The translations under genes and the position numbers were made by a program. This document shows positions 52,074 to 60,879 of a stretch of 64,000 nt of DNA, in pieces. The stretch's first letter is position 1, and each line of letters begins with the position of its first letter. The stretch covers positions 496,001-560,000 of the forward strand of contig NZ_CP020555.1 of the NCBI RefSeq assembly GCF_002080455.1. The letters run 5' to 3'. Source of the stretch: Streptomyces sp. Sge12. Its GTDB lineage: Bacteria; Actinomycetota; Actinomycetes; Streptomycetales; Streptomycetaceae. The notes beneath the pieces are model-generated. The model was not told where the DNA came from. It saw only the letters and a program-made list of their open reading frames with translations, and ran no database searches.

Positions 52074-53776
52074 CGCGAGCCCGCCGCGTCCACCGGGTCC
52101 GCCGCGTCCGCCGGGTCGGCCAGGTCCGTCGGATCGGCCGCGTCCGCCGGATCGGCCACGTCGCCCGGGTCCCGCGGGTCCGCCCCGGCTGCGGGCGCCA
52201 TCGGCAGGCGGACGGTGAACTCCGCCCCGCCGCCCGGGCCCGGCGCGGCGACCACCGCTCCCCCGTAGCGCTCCGCGACCTGCCGGACCAGTGCGAGACC
52301 GAGGCCGCGGCCCTCCCCCTTGCCGGACCAGCCCCGGCGGAAGACGTCCACGCCCTCGGGCAGCCCGGGTCCGTTGTCCGCGACCCGCAGCAGCAGCCCC
52401 TGCGGCTCCGGCCGCAGCGTCACCGCGATCCGCGCGCCCGGTACGGCGGTGAGCGCGTCGACCGCGTTGTCGATGAGGTTGCCCAGCACGGTCACCAGGT
52501 CCCGGGCCGGCGGCAGCCCGCCCCCTTCGGCGAGGCTGCGGCTGTCGGCGGTGACCACCAGCTCGACGCCCCGCTCGTGCGCCTGGGCGGCCTTGCCCAG
52601 CAGCAGCGCCACCAGCACCGGCTCGCCCACCGCCGTGACCACCTCGTCGGTGAGCGCCTGGGCGAGTTCGAGCTCGGCGGTGGCGAAGTCCACCGCCTCG
52701 TCCGCGCGGCCGAGTTCGATGAGCGAGACCACGGTGTGCAGCCGGTTCGCGGCCTCGTGGGCCTGGGAGCGCAGCGCCTGGGTGAATCCCCGTTCGTGGT
52801 CCAGCTCGCCGGTCAGCGCCTGGAGTTCGGTGTGGTCGCGCAGGGTGACGACGGTGCCGCGGCGGCCGCCGCCCGCGACCGGCGAGCTGTTGACCACCAG
52901 CACCCGGTCGGCGGTCAGGTGCACCTCGTCCACGCGGGGCCGGTCGGCGAGCAGGGCCCCGGTGAGCGGGGCCGGCAGACCGAGGTCGGCGACCCCGGTA
53001 CCGGTGACATCGCCCGGCAGGGCCAGCAGCTCGCGTCCGGCGTCGTTGATCAGGGTGATCCGGCGCTGCCCGTCGAGCATGAGCAGCCCCTCGCGGACTC
53101 CGTGCAGGGCCGCCTGGTGGTAGTCGTACATCCGGCTGAGCTCGGCCGCGTTCATACCGTGAGTGTGGCGGCGCAGCCGCGCGTTGACGACGTACGTGCC
53201 CACCCCGCCGAGGGCGAGGGCGCCGCCCGCGACCCAGACGAGGGCGGAGAGCTGGGTGGCGAGCCGGTCGCTGATGGTGCGGACGGTGATCCCCGCACTG
53301 ACCAGGCCGACGGTGCGGCCCTCGTCCCGCAGCGGGGTCACCACGCGGATGGAGGGGCCGAGGGTGCCGGTGTACGTCTCGCTGAAGGTCTCGCCGCGCA
53401 GCGCCCGGGCGGTGTTGCCCATGAAGGGCTCGCCGATCCGGCGGGGGTCGGGGTGGGTCCAGCGCCGCCCCTCGGGGGACATGATCGTCACGAAGTTCAC
53501 GCCGGAGTCCACGCGGACCTGCTCGGCGTAGGGCTGGAGCGCGACGGACGGGTCGGTCCCGCCTACGGCCGCCCGTACGGCTTCGCGCACGGACGGGGAG
53601 TCGGCGACCGCGAGGGCCACCGCCCCGGCCTGGCGGCGGGCGGCTTCCTCGGCCTGGCTCCGGGCGGTCGCATACGCGAAGACGGCGCAGCCCGCGACGA
53701 CCACGGCGACCAGCAGCACCTGCATGGCGAAGAGCTGGCCGGCGAGGCTGCGCGGGGGTCGAGGGAAGCGGAACAT
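52070..53776 (-). CDS. Sensor histidine kinase, CitA/DcuS type
   Basis: A 568-residue membrane kinase. Two membrane helices (LFAMQVLLVAVVVAGCAVFA and ALVWVAGGALALGGVGTYVV) flank an extracytoplasmic PDC/CACHE-type sensor (residues about 45-175, SGVNFVTIMSPEGRRWTHPD). A PAS domain follows (GVREGLLMLDGQRRITLIND). The phospho-acceptor His is in QAHEAANRLHTVVSLIELGR, and the ATPase shows N-box LIDNAVDAL, G1 VADNGPGLP and G2 GEGRGLGLALV. The C-terminus is a repetitive acidic tail of DPADAADP units. ATG 53776. Divergent from dctA by about 105 bases. Confidence 0.93.
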   Translation of the reverse strand: MFRFPRPPRSLAGQLFAMQVLLVAVVVAGCAVFAYATARSQAEEAARRQAGAVALAVADSPSVREAVRAAVGGTDPSVALQPYAEQVRVDSGVNFVTIMSPEGRRWTHPDPRRIGEPFMGNTARALRGETFSETYTGTLGPSIRVVTPLRDEGRTVGLVSAGITVRTISDRLATQLSALVWVAGGALALGGVGTYVVNARLRRHTHGMNAAELSRMYDYHQAALHGVREGLLMLDGQRRITLINDAGRELLALPGDVTGTGVADLGLPAPLTGALLADRPRVDEVHLTADRVLVVNSSPVAGGGRRGTVVTLRDHTELQALTGELDHERGFTQALRSQAHEAANRLHTVVSLIELGRADEAVDFATAELELAQALTDEVVTAVGEPVLVALLLGKAAQAHERGVELVVTADSRSLAEGGGLPPARDLVTVLGNLIDNAVDALTAVPGARIAVTLRPEPQGLLLRVADNGPGLPEGVDVFRRGWSGKGEGRGLGLALVRQVAERYGGAVVAAPGPGGGAEFTVRLPMAPAAGADPRDPGDVADPADAADPTDLADPADAADPVDAAGSR

Positions 53777-53819
53777 GGCGCTCAGTGTGCACCGGGTCGT
53801 GAACTCAATGAACGCAAGG

Positions 53820-53833
53820 GTGACCGGGGTCAC
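53820..53833. promoter_or_regulatory. Palindrome GTGACC-GG-GGTCAC between kinase and dctA
   Basis: Perfect 6-bp arms around a 2-bp centre, 44 bases before the kinase start and 49 before dctA. It is a candidate binding site for the response regulator; a TGAAC-type direct repeat (53798-53813) lies next to it. Confidence 0.45.
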
Positions 53834-53881
53834 AGCCCTGGGCGATGGTCTCCCCGAACGCAATCACCACCGGGAGGCATC

Positions 53882-55333
53882 GTGGCCGCCAGACGCGACA
53901 GAACGCACTATCTCTACATCGCGGTGATCGGCGCGGTGCTGCTCGGCATCGCCGTCGGCTTCGCCGCCCCCGGCGTGGCCGTGGAGCTCAAACCGCTGGG
54001 CACCGGCTTCGTCAACCTGATCAAGATGATGATCTCGCCGGTGATCTTCTGCACGATCGTGCTGGGCATCGGATCCGTGCGCAAGGCCGCCAAGGTGGGC
54101 GCCGTGGGCGGGCTCGCCCTCGGCTACTTCATGGTCATGTCCACGGTGGCCCTGGCCATCGGTCTGCTGGTGGGCAACCTGCTGGAGCCGGGCAGCGGGC
54201 TGCACCTGACCGAGGCGGCGCGCAGTGCGGGTGAGGCGCAGGCCAAGGCGGGCGGGGCGGAGAGCACGCCGGAGTTCCTGCTCGGGATCATCCCGACCAC
54301 GATGGTGTCGGCGTTCACCGGGGGCGAGGTGCTCCAGACGCTGCTGGTGGCACTGCTCTGCGGGTTCGCCCTCCAGGCCATGGGCGCGGCGGGCGAGCCG
54401 GTGCTGCGGGGCATCGGGCACATCCAGAAGCTGGTGTTCCGGGTACTCGCGATGATCATGTGGGCGGCGCCGGTGGGCGCCTTCGGGGCGATCGCGGCGG
54501 TGGTCGGGGCCACCGGCATCGACGCGCTGAAGTCCCTCGCCGTCATCATGATCGGCTTCTACACGACCTGTCTGCTGTTCGTGTTCGTGGTCCTCGGCAC
54601 GCTGCTGAGGGTGTGCACCGGGGTCAGCGTCTTCGCCCTGCTGCGCTATCTCGGCCGGGAGTTCCTGCTGATCCTCTCGACCTCCTCCTCGGAGTCGGCG
54701 CTGCCGCGGCTGATCGCGAAGATGGAGCACCTGGGGGTCTCGCGGCCGGTCACCGGGATCACCGTGCCGACGGGCTACTCCTTCAACCTGGACGGGACCG
54801 CCATCTACCTGACGATGTCCTCGCTGTTCGTCGCCGAAGCGATGGGCAAGCCGCTCGCGCTGGGCGAGCAGATCTCGCTCCTGCTGTTCATGATCATCGC
54901 TTCGAAGGGCGCGGCCGGGGTGACCGGTGCGGGCCTGGCCACCCTCGCCGGCGGGCTGCAGTCGCACCGGCCGGAACTGGTGGACGGCGTCGGCCTGATC
55001 GTGGGCATCGACCGGTTCATGAGCGAGGCCCGGGCCCTGACGAACTTCGCGGGCAACGCGGTCGCGACGGTGCTGATCGGGACCTGGACGAAGGAGTTCG
55101 ACCACGCACGGGCCTCCGAAGTCCTCGCGGGACGGCTGCCCTTCGACGAGAGCACGCTCGTCGACGACGGGCACGGGGCACAGCAGAAGGGCGAACCCTC
55201 GCAGCCCGCCGGAGCCACCGGAGCCACCGGGGCCACCGGGGCCACCGGGGCCACCGGGAGCGACGCATCCGACGGAACCCCGAATTCCGTACCGCAGCCC
55301 TCGATCAACCCCAAGGACGGGGTACCGGTCTAG
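53882..55333 (+). CDS. dctA: C4-dicarboxylate/proton (or sodium) symporter DctA
   Basis: A 483-residue member of the DAACS (glutamate/dicarboxylate symporter) family that imports succinate, fumarate and malate. Family motifs are FVNLIKMMISPVIFCTIVLG, the re-entrant hairpin LILSTSSSESALPRLIAKME, GITVPTGYSFNLDGTAIYLT, and IASKGAAGVTGAGLATLAGG. GTG 53882 has GGGAGG upstream. The C-terminal tail is extended and contains five Gly-Ala-Thr repeats. It is divergent from the CitA/CitB-type pair that probably controls it. Confidence 0.95.
   Translation: MAARRDRTHYLYIAVIGAVLLGIAVGFAAPGVAVELKPLGTGFVNLIKMMISPVIFCTIVLGIGSVRKAAKVGAVGGLALGYFMVMSTVALAIGLLVGNLLEPGSGLHLTEAARSAGEAQAKAGGAESTPEFLLGIIPTTMVSAFTGGEVLQTLLVALLCGFALQAMGAAGEPVLRGIGHIQKLVFRVLAMIMWAAPVGAFGAIAAVVGATGIDALKSLAVIMIGFYTTCLLFVFVVLGTLLRVCTGVSVFALLRYLGREFLLILSTSSSESALPRLIAKMEHLGVSRPVTGITVPTGYSFNLDGTAIYLTMSSLFVAEAMGKPLALGEQISLLLFMIIASKGAAGVTGAGLATLAGGLQSHRPELVDGVGLIVGIDRFMSEARALTNFAGNAVATVLIGTWTKEFDHARASEVLAGRLPFDESTLVDDGHGAQQKGEPSQPAGATGATGATGATGATGSDASDGTPNSVPQPSINPKDGVPV
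55211..55255. repeat. Five tandem 9-bp repeats in the 3' end of dctA
   Basis: Five in-frame copies of GGNGCCACC encode (Gly-Ala-Thr)5, in the cytoplasmic C-terminal tail. The number of copies is likely variable between strains. Confidence 0.85.
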
Positions 55334-55346
55334 CCGGTGCGCCCCC

Positions 55347-55399
55347 GCGGGCCGACCGGGCAGGGCTCGCCCCCACGGTGCCCAGCCCGGTCGGCCCGC
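55347..55399 (+). terminator. Hairpin terminator after dctA
   Basis: A 15-bp perfect stem (GCGGGCCGACCGGGC with its complement at 55385-55399) encloses a 23-base loop, starting 13 bases after the dctA stop. No T-run. Confidence 0.7.
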
Positions 55400-55559
55400 C
55401 GCATTCTCCCCACTTGCACCCATAGTCGGTATTCGGCCACCGATAACCGAACCCCCAGGCTGTAAAAGGTACTTCCGTAACAGGCTGTGTGCATGACATC
55501 TTGCGTCCACCACTTGTTTCGTTCGACCCGGCCTGACCACCGGGTCTTCGGAGGACGCA

Positions 55560-57371
55560 TTGATACCCCACATATCCAGCCGACCTCGACGTACCCTCGT
55601 GCTGGCCGCCACACTCGGCGCGGCACTCGCCTTCGGGGCCCCCGCCGCACTCGCCGGCACCGCCCCCGTCGCGCCGAACGGCTCCTCGGCCCCCGCCCCC
55701 GCGGCGGCCCCCAAGGCTGCGGCCCCGACTTCCCAGAGTGCGACCTGGGTTGCCGGCACCCGTGCCTACCTCGTCATCACCGCCCCCGGTGACACCACGG
55801 CGGTGCGCAGCGCCGTCACCGCCAACGGCGGCACGGTGTTCAACCACTACGACGCGATCGGCGTGATCATCGCCCACTCCGCGTCCGGTACCTTCGCCAC
55901 CACCATGCGCGGTGTGAGCGGGGTCCAGCAGGTCGGCGCGACCCGCACCTCCGACGTGCCGGCGGACGCCTACAACCCGGCGCTGCCCGCCAACCCGGCG
56001 CAGTCCACGACGCCTTCGGGCGAGCCGGTCCGCGCGGACATGACCCAGATCAAGGCCGACCAGGCCTGGGCCGTGACCACCGGTTCCGCCTCCGTCAAGG
56101 TCGGCATCCTGGACACCGGTGTGGACGACCAGCACCAGGACCTGGCCCCGAACTTCAACGCGGCGGACTCCGCGTCCTGCGCCTACGGCAAGCCGGACAC
56201 CCGTTCCGGCGCCTGGCGGGACGTCGGCACCCACGGCACGCACGTGGCCGGTACGGTCGCCGCCGCCAAGAACGGCAAGGGCGTCATCGGCGTCGCGCCG
56301 GGCGTGAAGATCTCCTCGGTGCGCATCGCCGAGCCGACCTCCTCGCTCTTCTTCGCCGAGAACACGGTCTGCGGCTTCATGTGGGCCGGTGACCACGGCT
56401 TCAAGGTCACCAACAACAGCTACTACACGGACCCGTGGCAGTTCAACTGCCCGGACAACGCCGACCAGGCCGCGATCATCGAGGGCGTCAAGCGCGCCCA
56501 GGAATACGCGGAGGGCAAGGGCTCGCTGCAGGTCGCGGCGGCCGGCAACTCCAACATCGACCTGGCCAACAAGACGACCGACACCGAGAGCCCGAACGAC
56601 TCGACGCCGGTCACCCGCACCATCACCAACGCCTGCCTGGACATCCCGACCGAGCTCCCGGGCGTGGTCACGGTCTCGGCGATGGGCACCACCGCGAAGG
56701 CCTCGTACTCCAACTACGGCCTGAACGTCGTCGACGTGACGGCGCCCGGCGGTGACGCGACCGGCATCTACAGCACCCTGCCGGGCGGCAAGTACGGCTC
56801 CATGAGCGGTACGTCGATGGCGTCCCCGCACGTCGCCGGTGTGGCGGCCCTGCTGGCCAGCACCAACCCGGGCATCACCCCGGCGCAGCTGCGCGACAAG
56901 CTGGCCACCCAGGCCAGCGACGTCGCCTGCCCGTCGGACGGCCGCTGCAAGGGCACCACGGCGAAGAACGGCTTCTTCGGCGAGGGCCAGGTCGACGCGC
57001 TGAAGGCCGTCGGCAGCACCCCGCCGCCCGGCAAGTACTTCGAGAACGCCGGCGACTTCGCCATCGGCGACAACGCCACCGTGGAGAGCCCCATCACCGT
57101 CAGCGGTGTCACGGGCAACGCCCCGGCCACCCTCAAGGTGGGCGTGAACGTCGTGCACACCTACATCGGTGACCTCAAGGTCGACCTGATCGCGCCGGAC
57201 GGCACCGTCTACACCGTGCACAACCGTGCCGGCGGCAGCACCGACAACATCAACCAGGTCTACACCGTGAACGCCTCCTCCGAGGTCGCGAACGGCACCT
57301 GGAAGCTGCGGGTCAACGACAACGCCGGCGGCGACACCGGCAGGATCGACTCCTGGAACCTGACCTTCTAG
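55560..57371 (+). CDS. Secreted S8 subtilase with C-terminal P-domain
   Basis: A 603-residue secreted protease. The start is apparently TTG 55560, with GGAGGA 5 bases upstream. It opens the signal peptide SRPRRTLVLAATLGAALAFG, ending near AALAGTAP. An I9-like propeptide precedes the catalytic domain with Asp about 185 (VGILDTGVDDQHQD), His about 225 (VGTHGTHVAGTVA) and Ser about 419 (SMSGTSMASPHVAGVAA). Residues about 490-603 are a proprotein-convertase P-domain (VGVNVVHTYIGDLKVDLIAP, ANGTWKLRVNDNAGGDTGRI). It is a general extracellular protease, distinct in layout from the larger one at 3480-7085. Confidence 0.95.
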   Translation: MIPHISSRPRRTLVLAATLGAALAFGAPAALAGTAPVAPNGSSAPAPAAAPKAAAPTSQSATWVAGTRAYLVITAPGDTTAVRSAVTANGGTVFNHYDAIGVIIAHSASGTFATTMRGVSGVQQVGATRTSDVPADAYNPALPANPAQSTTPSGEPVRADMTQIKADQAWAVTTGSASVKVGILDTGVDDQHQDLAPNFNAADSASCAYGKPDTRSGAWRDVGTHGTHVAGTVAAAKNGKGVIGVAPGVKISSVRIAEPTSSLFFAENTVCGFMWAGDHGFKVTNNSYYTDPWQFNCPDNADQAAIIEGVKRAQEYAEGKGSLQVAAAGNSNIDLANKTTDTESPNDSTPVTRTITNACLDIPTELPGVVTVSAMGTTAKASYSNYGLNVVDVTAPGGDATGIYSTLPGGKYGSMSGTSMASPHVAGVAALLASTNPGITPAQLRDKLATQASDVACPSDGRCKGTTAKNGFFGEGQVDALKAVGSTPPPGKYFENAGDFAIGDNATVESPITVSGVTGNAPATLKVGVNVVHTYIGDLKVDLIAPDGTVYTVHNRAGGSTDNINQVYTVNASSEVANGTWKLRVNDNAGGDTGRIDSWNLTF

Positions 57372-57387
57372 AGGTTCCGGCGGAGTA

Positions 57388-58785
57388 CTAACTGCGCCGG
57401 AGGACGTCGGCGAGCCAGTCGAAGACGACGTCGCAGTGCTGTTGCGGGGCCATCGGGGAGCAGTGCAACTGCGCCCCGGTGGCCTCCGTCATTTTCACGT
57501 ACTCGCGCCGCGTGCGCAGCAGGTCGTACATCTGCTGCGGCTGGCCCGGGTAGAACAGCTCGAAGTCGTAGTCCAGGACGAGCGTCGGGGCCTTGATCCT
57601 GCCCACCACCTCGGTGATGTCGAGCCCCATGGCCACCTGCGCCGGGGTCCAGACGTCCGTGAGCACGACGCCCTCGCGGGCCTGGCGCAGTGCCTGCCGG
57701 TCGAAGATCTCGAAGCGCTTCTTGACGGTGAAGGCGAGCTGCGGGGTCAGTTCCGGGACGACGTCCTCGTTCCAGACCCGGTTGGTCTCCTCCTTGTCGG
57801 GGGTGATGATCGCGCGCAGCTCCGCGTCGAAGCCCAGCCAGGGGCTGACGCATCCCGGCTGGCAGGCGACGGCCGCGAGCCGGTGCTCGAAGGCGGCGGC
57901 GCGGGCGACGAGGTTCCCGCCCATGCTCAGGCCGGTGATCGCGATCCGGCCGCTGTCCACGTCCTGTCGGGCCTCCAGCCAGTCGACGATCGGGGCGACC
58001 ACCTTCTCCCAGCGGGTGGTGAAGGGGATCTCCTCCACGAACAGCAGCTGGCCCTGGCCGGGGCCGTCGTAGACGAGGGCGTTCCAGCCCCGGTCGAGGG
58101 CGGCGGACACGCCGTAGGTCCACATGTCCAGGTTCTGGCCGTCGCTGCCGTTGGTGAGGATCACGGTGGGGCGCGGCCGGGCCGGACCGTCCGGGCGGAA
58201 GAACCAGACCGGCAGGTGCGTCCGGCCGTACGGGACCTTCGCGCGGACGGCGGCCGGTGAGCACAGCCGGGTGAAGGTGTCCCAGGCCTTGCGCCCGGCC
58301 AGGTAGACGGCCTCCTCGTCACCGGGGTGGTCGGTGCCGAGCACGTAGAACAACGCCTGCGCGTAGTACTGGGCGGCCCGCAGGGAGCGGAAGCGGCGGG
58401 TCTGGGAGGGGGCCTCGTGGCCGTGGCGGCCGGCGGCCGGGGGCGCGGCGAGCCGGTCGCCCCAGGAACGGAAGGTGTCGCTGAAGGTCTGCTCGGACAG
58501 GCCGGCCGCGTTGATCGCGTTGACCGCGGTCAGTACCTCGCCCACCTCGGAGGCGCGCATCCCGGCGGCGCCGAGTGCGAGCAGGCCCGCGAAGTTGAAG
58601 CCGGGGTCGTCGAAGAGCTGCATCGCCCCGGGCGTGGGATCGACGGCCTTCGTGGACGGCCTGGGCGCGGCAGCGGCGGTGCGGGCAGTGCCGCCGGCGG
58701 CGAGCGCCCCGGCGCCCGCGGCGAGCCCGGCGAGGGCCGCACGGCGGGTGAGCGCGGCGGGCCGGTGGGGGGTGCGAGCGGTCAT
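57388..58785 (-). CDS. Tat-exported alpha/beta hydrolase
   Basis: A 465-residue exported hydrolase. The twin-arginine signal is ALTRRAALAGLAAGAGALAA. The hydrolase core has an oxyanion-side VILTNGSDGQNLDMW, the nucleophile Ser in ITGLSMGGNLVAR, an acid in TLVLDYDFELFYPG and a His in the C-terminal PQQHCDVVFDWL. The helical N-domain and VWFFRPDGPARPRP pattern resemble FrsA/dipeptidyl-aminopeptidase-like or dihydroxy-pseudo-oxynicotine hydrolase-like enzymes. Substrate unknown. Convergent with the subtilase, 16 bases apart. Confidence 0.88.
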   Translation of the reverse strand: MTARTPHRPAALTRRAALAGLAAGAGALAAGGTARTAAAAPRPSTKAVDPTPGAMQLFDDPGFNFAGLLALGAAGMRASEVGEVLTAVNAINAAGLSEQTFSDTFRSWGDRLAAPPAAGRHGHEAPSQTRRFRSLRAAQYYAQALFYVLGTDHPGDEEAVYLAGRKAWDTFTRLCSPAAVRAKVPYGRTHLPVWFFRPDGPARPRPTVILTNGSDGQNLDMWTYGVSAALDRGWNALVYDGPGQGQLLFVEEIPFTTRWEKVVAPIVDWLEARQDVDSGRIAITGLSMGGNLVARAAAFEHRLAAVACQPGCVSPWLGFDAELRAIITPDKEETNRVWNEDVVPELTPQLAFTVKKRFEIFDRQALRQAREGVVLTDVWTPAQVAMGLDITEVVGRIKAPTLVLDYDFELFYPGQPQQMYDLLRTRREYVKMTEATGAQLHCSPMAPQQHCDVVFDWLADVLRRS

Positions 58786-58891
58786 GCAGCGGACCGTACG
58801 CCGGGCCCGTGGCGGGTCGGGGTGCGGCGCGCGCTCCCTTGCTCCGAACGGCCGCGTGCGGCGGTGACGCGTGCTGCGGTGGCCCGTGCGG

Positions 58892-59587
58892 TCAGGCCCG
58901 CCGCCGGTCCGGCCGCCGCCGGGTGCGCAGCACGCAGTCCCCGCAGAGCCCGCCGCCGGGCACCTGGTAGTAGAGGCAGCAACTGCGCCGTTCGAAGGCC
59001 ACCCCGAGCCCCTCCTCGTGGATGAAGGTGCCGGTGCCCGCCAGCGCCCCGCCGTCGGCCAGCAGGGCGCCCGCCAGCTCCACGGCCGCGCCGCCCGGAA
59101 CCCGGTCGATCAGCACCCGCAGTGCCCCGACCAGCCCGGACGCCGCGTTGCCGCGCAGGACCTGCGCGGAGACCCCGTAGCGCTCGCGCAGGGCCGCGTC
59201 CAGCACGGCCAGGTTGGCCAGGACGTTCCGCCCGAGCTCCTCGGCCAGGAGGCCGGGTCCCGGCTCGGGCAGCCACAGCTGGAGCGACCCGGCGTCCGGC
59301 ATCCGCCACCACACCCGGTCGGCGGACAGGTCCGGTACCCGGCCCCCCAGCGCCGCGGACCCGAGCCCGAGCGACCAGAGCCGGGAGACGATCCCGAACT
59401 GCGCGGTCGAGGCGGCCACCCGGCCGGGGCCGCTGCCGATCCGCCTCCCCACCTCGGCCACGTACGGCGCGAGCTGCTCACCGTAGAGGGCCGTGAGCGG
59501 CCGGAAGCCGGGGCCGGGCGGCTCCGTCCCGTACGGGACGGTGAAGAAGGGCCCCACGGCGGCCAGTCGCCGCAGTACGTCGTCCAT
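58892..59587 (-). CDS. FhuF-like (2Fe-2S) iron-sulfur protein
   Basis: A 231-residue protein of the FhuF-like ferric-siderophore reductase group. The C-terminal iron-sulfur site is RRSCCLYYQ...GLCGDCVLRT, a CC-x10-C-x2-C arrangement that ligates a 2Fe-2S cluster. The rest is alpha-helical with no export signal, consistent with a cytoplasmic reductase releasing iron from siderophores. No siderophore genes are in the window except the distant FecCD-type importer, which is B12-controlled. ATG 59587. Confidence 0.85.
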   Translation of the reverse strand: MDDVLRRLAAVGPFFTVPYGTEPPGPGFRPLTALYGEQLAPYVAEVGRRIGSGPGRVAASTAQFGIVSRLWSLGLGSAALGGRVPDLSADRVWWRMPDAGSLQLWLPEPGPGLLAEELGRNVLANLAVLDAALRERYGVSAQVLRGNAASGLVGALRVLIDRVPGGAAVELAGALLADGGALAGTGTFIHEEGLGVAFERRSCCLYYQVPGGGLCGDCVLRTRRRPDRRRA

Positions 59588-60080
59588 GGCCGCAATGATC
59601 CCAGTGGCTCGGGGCCCGGATCGGGCGGGGTGTGGCAGGGCGCCGGGGCCCGTAGCAGACCCGGGTGGCGCAGTCGTACCTCCCCGGCGATCCGACCGTC
59701 CACGGACACACCACCGACGACCACGTGTTCGACGCCCGGACCGGTCGGCGTGGCGGCGGGACCGTCCGTGGGATCCGCCCGCCGCGCCCTGCCCGGGACC
59801 CTCGGGCTTTCCTTGTATATCCGCAGGTCAGAGGTGCTCGCACGGTTCCCGGCGGTGGTCGGCGCGGCCGTCCGGGGGGCCCGCGTCGTGCGGTGGAAGG
59901 GATGTCCGTTGATCAGGATTACGGGCGCTCGGAAGCGGGGACCGAAGTCATCGGAAATCGGTGTCACGCCATTGCCAAATTGGGGGTTCATGAGAGGACT
60001 TTTAGGGGCTACATTGAGCCACTCGCGTTCACCTGACAGCCGGTTGCCTTTCACTCGTGTTTTGCACGGGGGGCGACGTC
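59588..60080. other. Intergenic region, no supported gene
   Basis: This 493-base stretch between the FhuF-like start and the GNAT start contains no frame with a convincing start, ribosome site or recognisable product. The half nearest GNAT (about 59900-60060) is clearly more AT-rich than its surroundings and probably holds the GNAT promoter. Confidence 0.6.
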
Positions 60081-60818
60081 ATGGACGCAGACTGTGCAAC
60101 CACCCCACCGCCCAGAAGGACCGAAGGCTCCGTGCCCGTACCCGTACACCTCGCGGGCCGCACCGTGCGGCTCGAGCCCCTCGCCCCCCACCACACCGAG
60201 GCTCTGGCCGTGGCCGGGGCCGAGGATCGTACGACTTACGCCTTCACTCCCGTACCCCACGGGGTGCAGGCGTCCCACGAGTACATCGACCGTGCCCTCG
60301 CCGATCAGGCTGCGGGTCGATCGCTCCCGTTCGCGGTGGTCAGAGCCACCGACGGGCGGGTCGTCGGTTCGACCCGGTTCCTGGAACTCGACTACTGGCA
60401 AGGGCCTCTGGTCTGGCCCGCCGTGCCCGGCGTCCCGTTCGGCGATCCGGCGACGGCGATCCCCGATGCCGCCGAGATCGGCAATACCTGGCTGTCCCCG
60501 GGCGCCCAGGGCACCGGCATCAACACCGAGGCGAAGCTGCTCATGCTCCGCCATGCCTTCGAGACCTGGGGGGTGCGGCGCATCTCGCTGCGTGCCGATG
60601 CGCGCAACGGCCGGTCACGGGCCGCGATGGAACGTCTGGGCTTCACCTGCGAGGGGGTCCGCCGGGCCCATTCGCGCGGGCTCGACGGCGCCGTCCGCAG
60701 TACTGCCTTCTACTCGATCCTCGACGAGGAGTGGCCGGCCGTACGGTCGATCATCGAGCTGAGGCTGTCGGCGGGCGCGCAGCGCAAGCGCCGCCGCAAG
60801 ACCCTCGTCCCCGCGTAG
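60081..60818 (+). CDS. GNAT family N-acetyltransferase
   Basis: A 245-residue RimJ/RimL-like acetyltransferase. The fold reads RTVRLEPLAPHHTEALAVAG, FAVVRATDGRVVGSTRFLEL, the acetyl-CoA loop TWLSPGAQGTGINTEAKLLM and RISLRADARNGRSRAAMERL, GFTCEGVRRA. ATG 60081 lies after an AT-rich promoter region. The C-terminus ends in a basic tail (QRKRRRKTLVPA). Substrate unknown; could be a ribosomal protein N-terminus or a small amine or antibiotic. Confidence 0.92.
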   Translation: MDADCATTPPPRRTEGSVPVPVHLAGRTVRLEPLAPHHTEALAVAGAEDRTTYAFTPVPHGVQASHEYIDRALADQAAGRSLPFAVVRATDGRVVGSTRFLELDYWQGPLVWPAVPGVPFGDPATAIPDAAEIGNTWLSPGAQGTGINTEAKLLMLRHAFETWGVRRISLRADARNGRSRAAMERLGFTCEGVRRAHSRGLDGAVRSTAFYSILDEEWPAVRSIIELRLSAGAQRKRRRKTLVPA

Positions 60819-60879
60819 GGCGGCGGGTCGGCCGCACGAGCGGAAAAACGGTCCTGCCCCGGCCCTCGCCGCGGCCTCC

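Noticed and set aside
59600..60050. Possible small genes on either strand in the FhuF-GNAT gap
   Set aside because: Frames are short, start without ribosome sites and give no recognisable or compositionally convincing protein.
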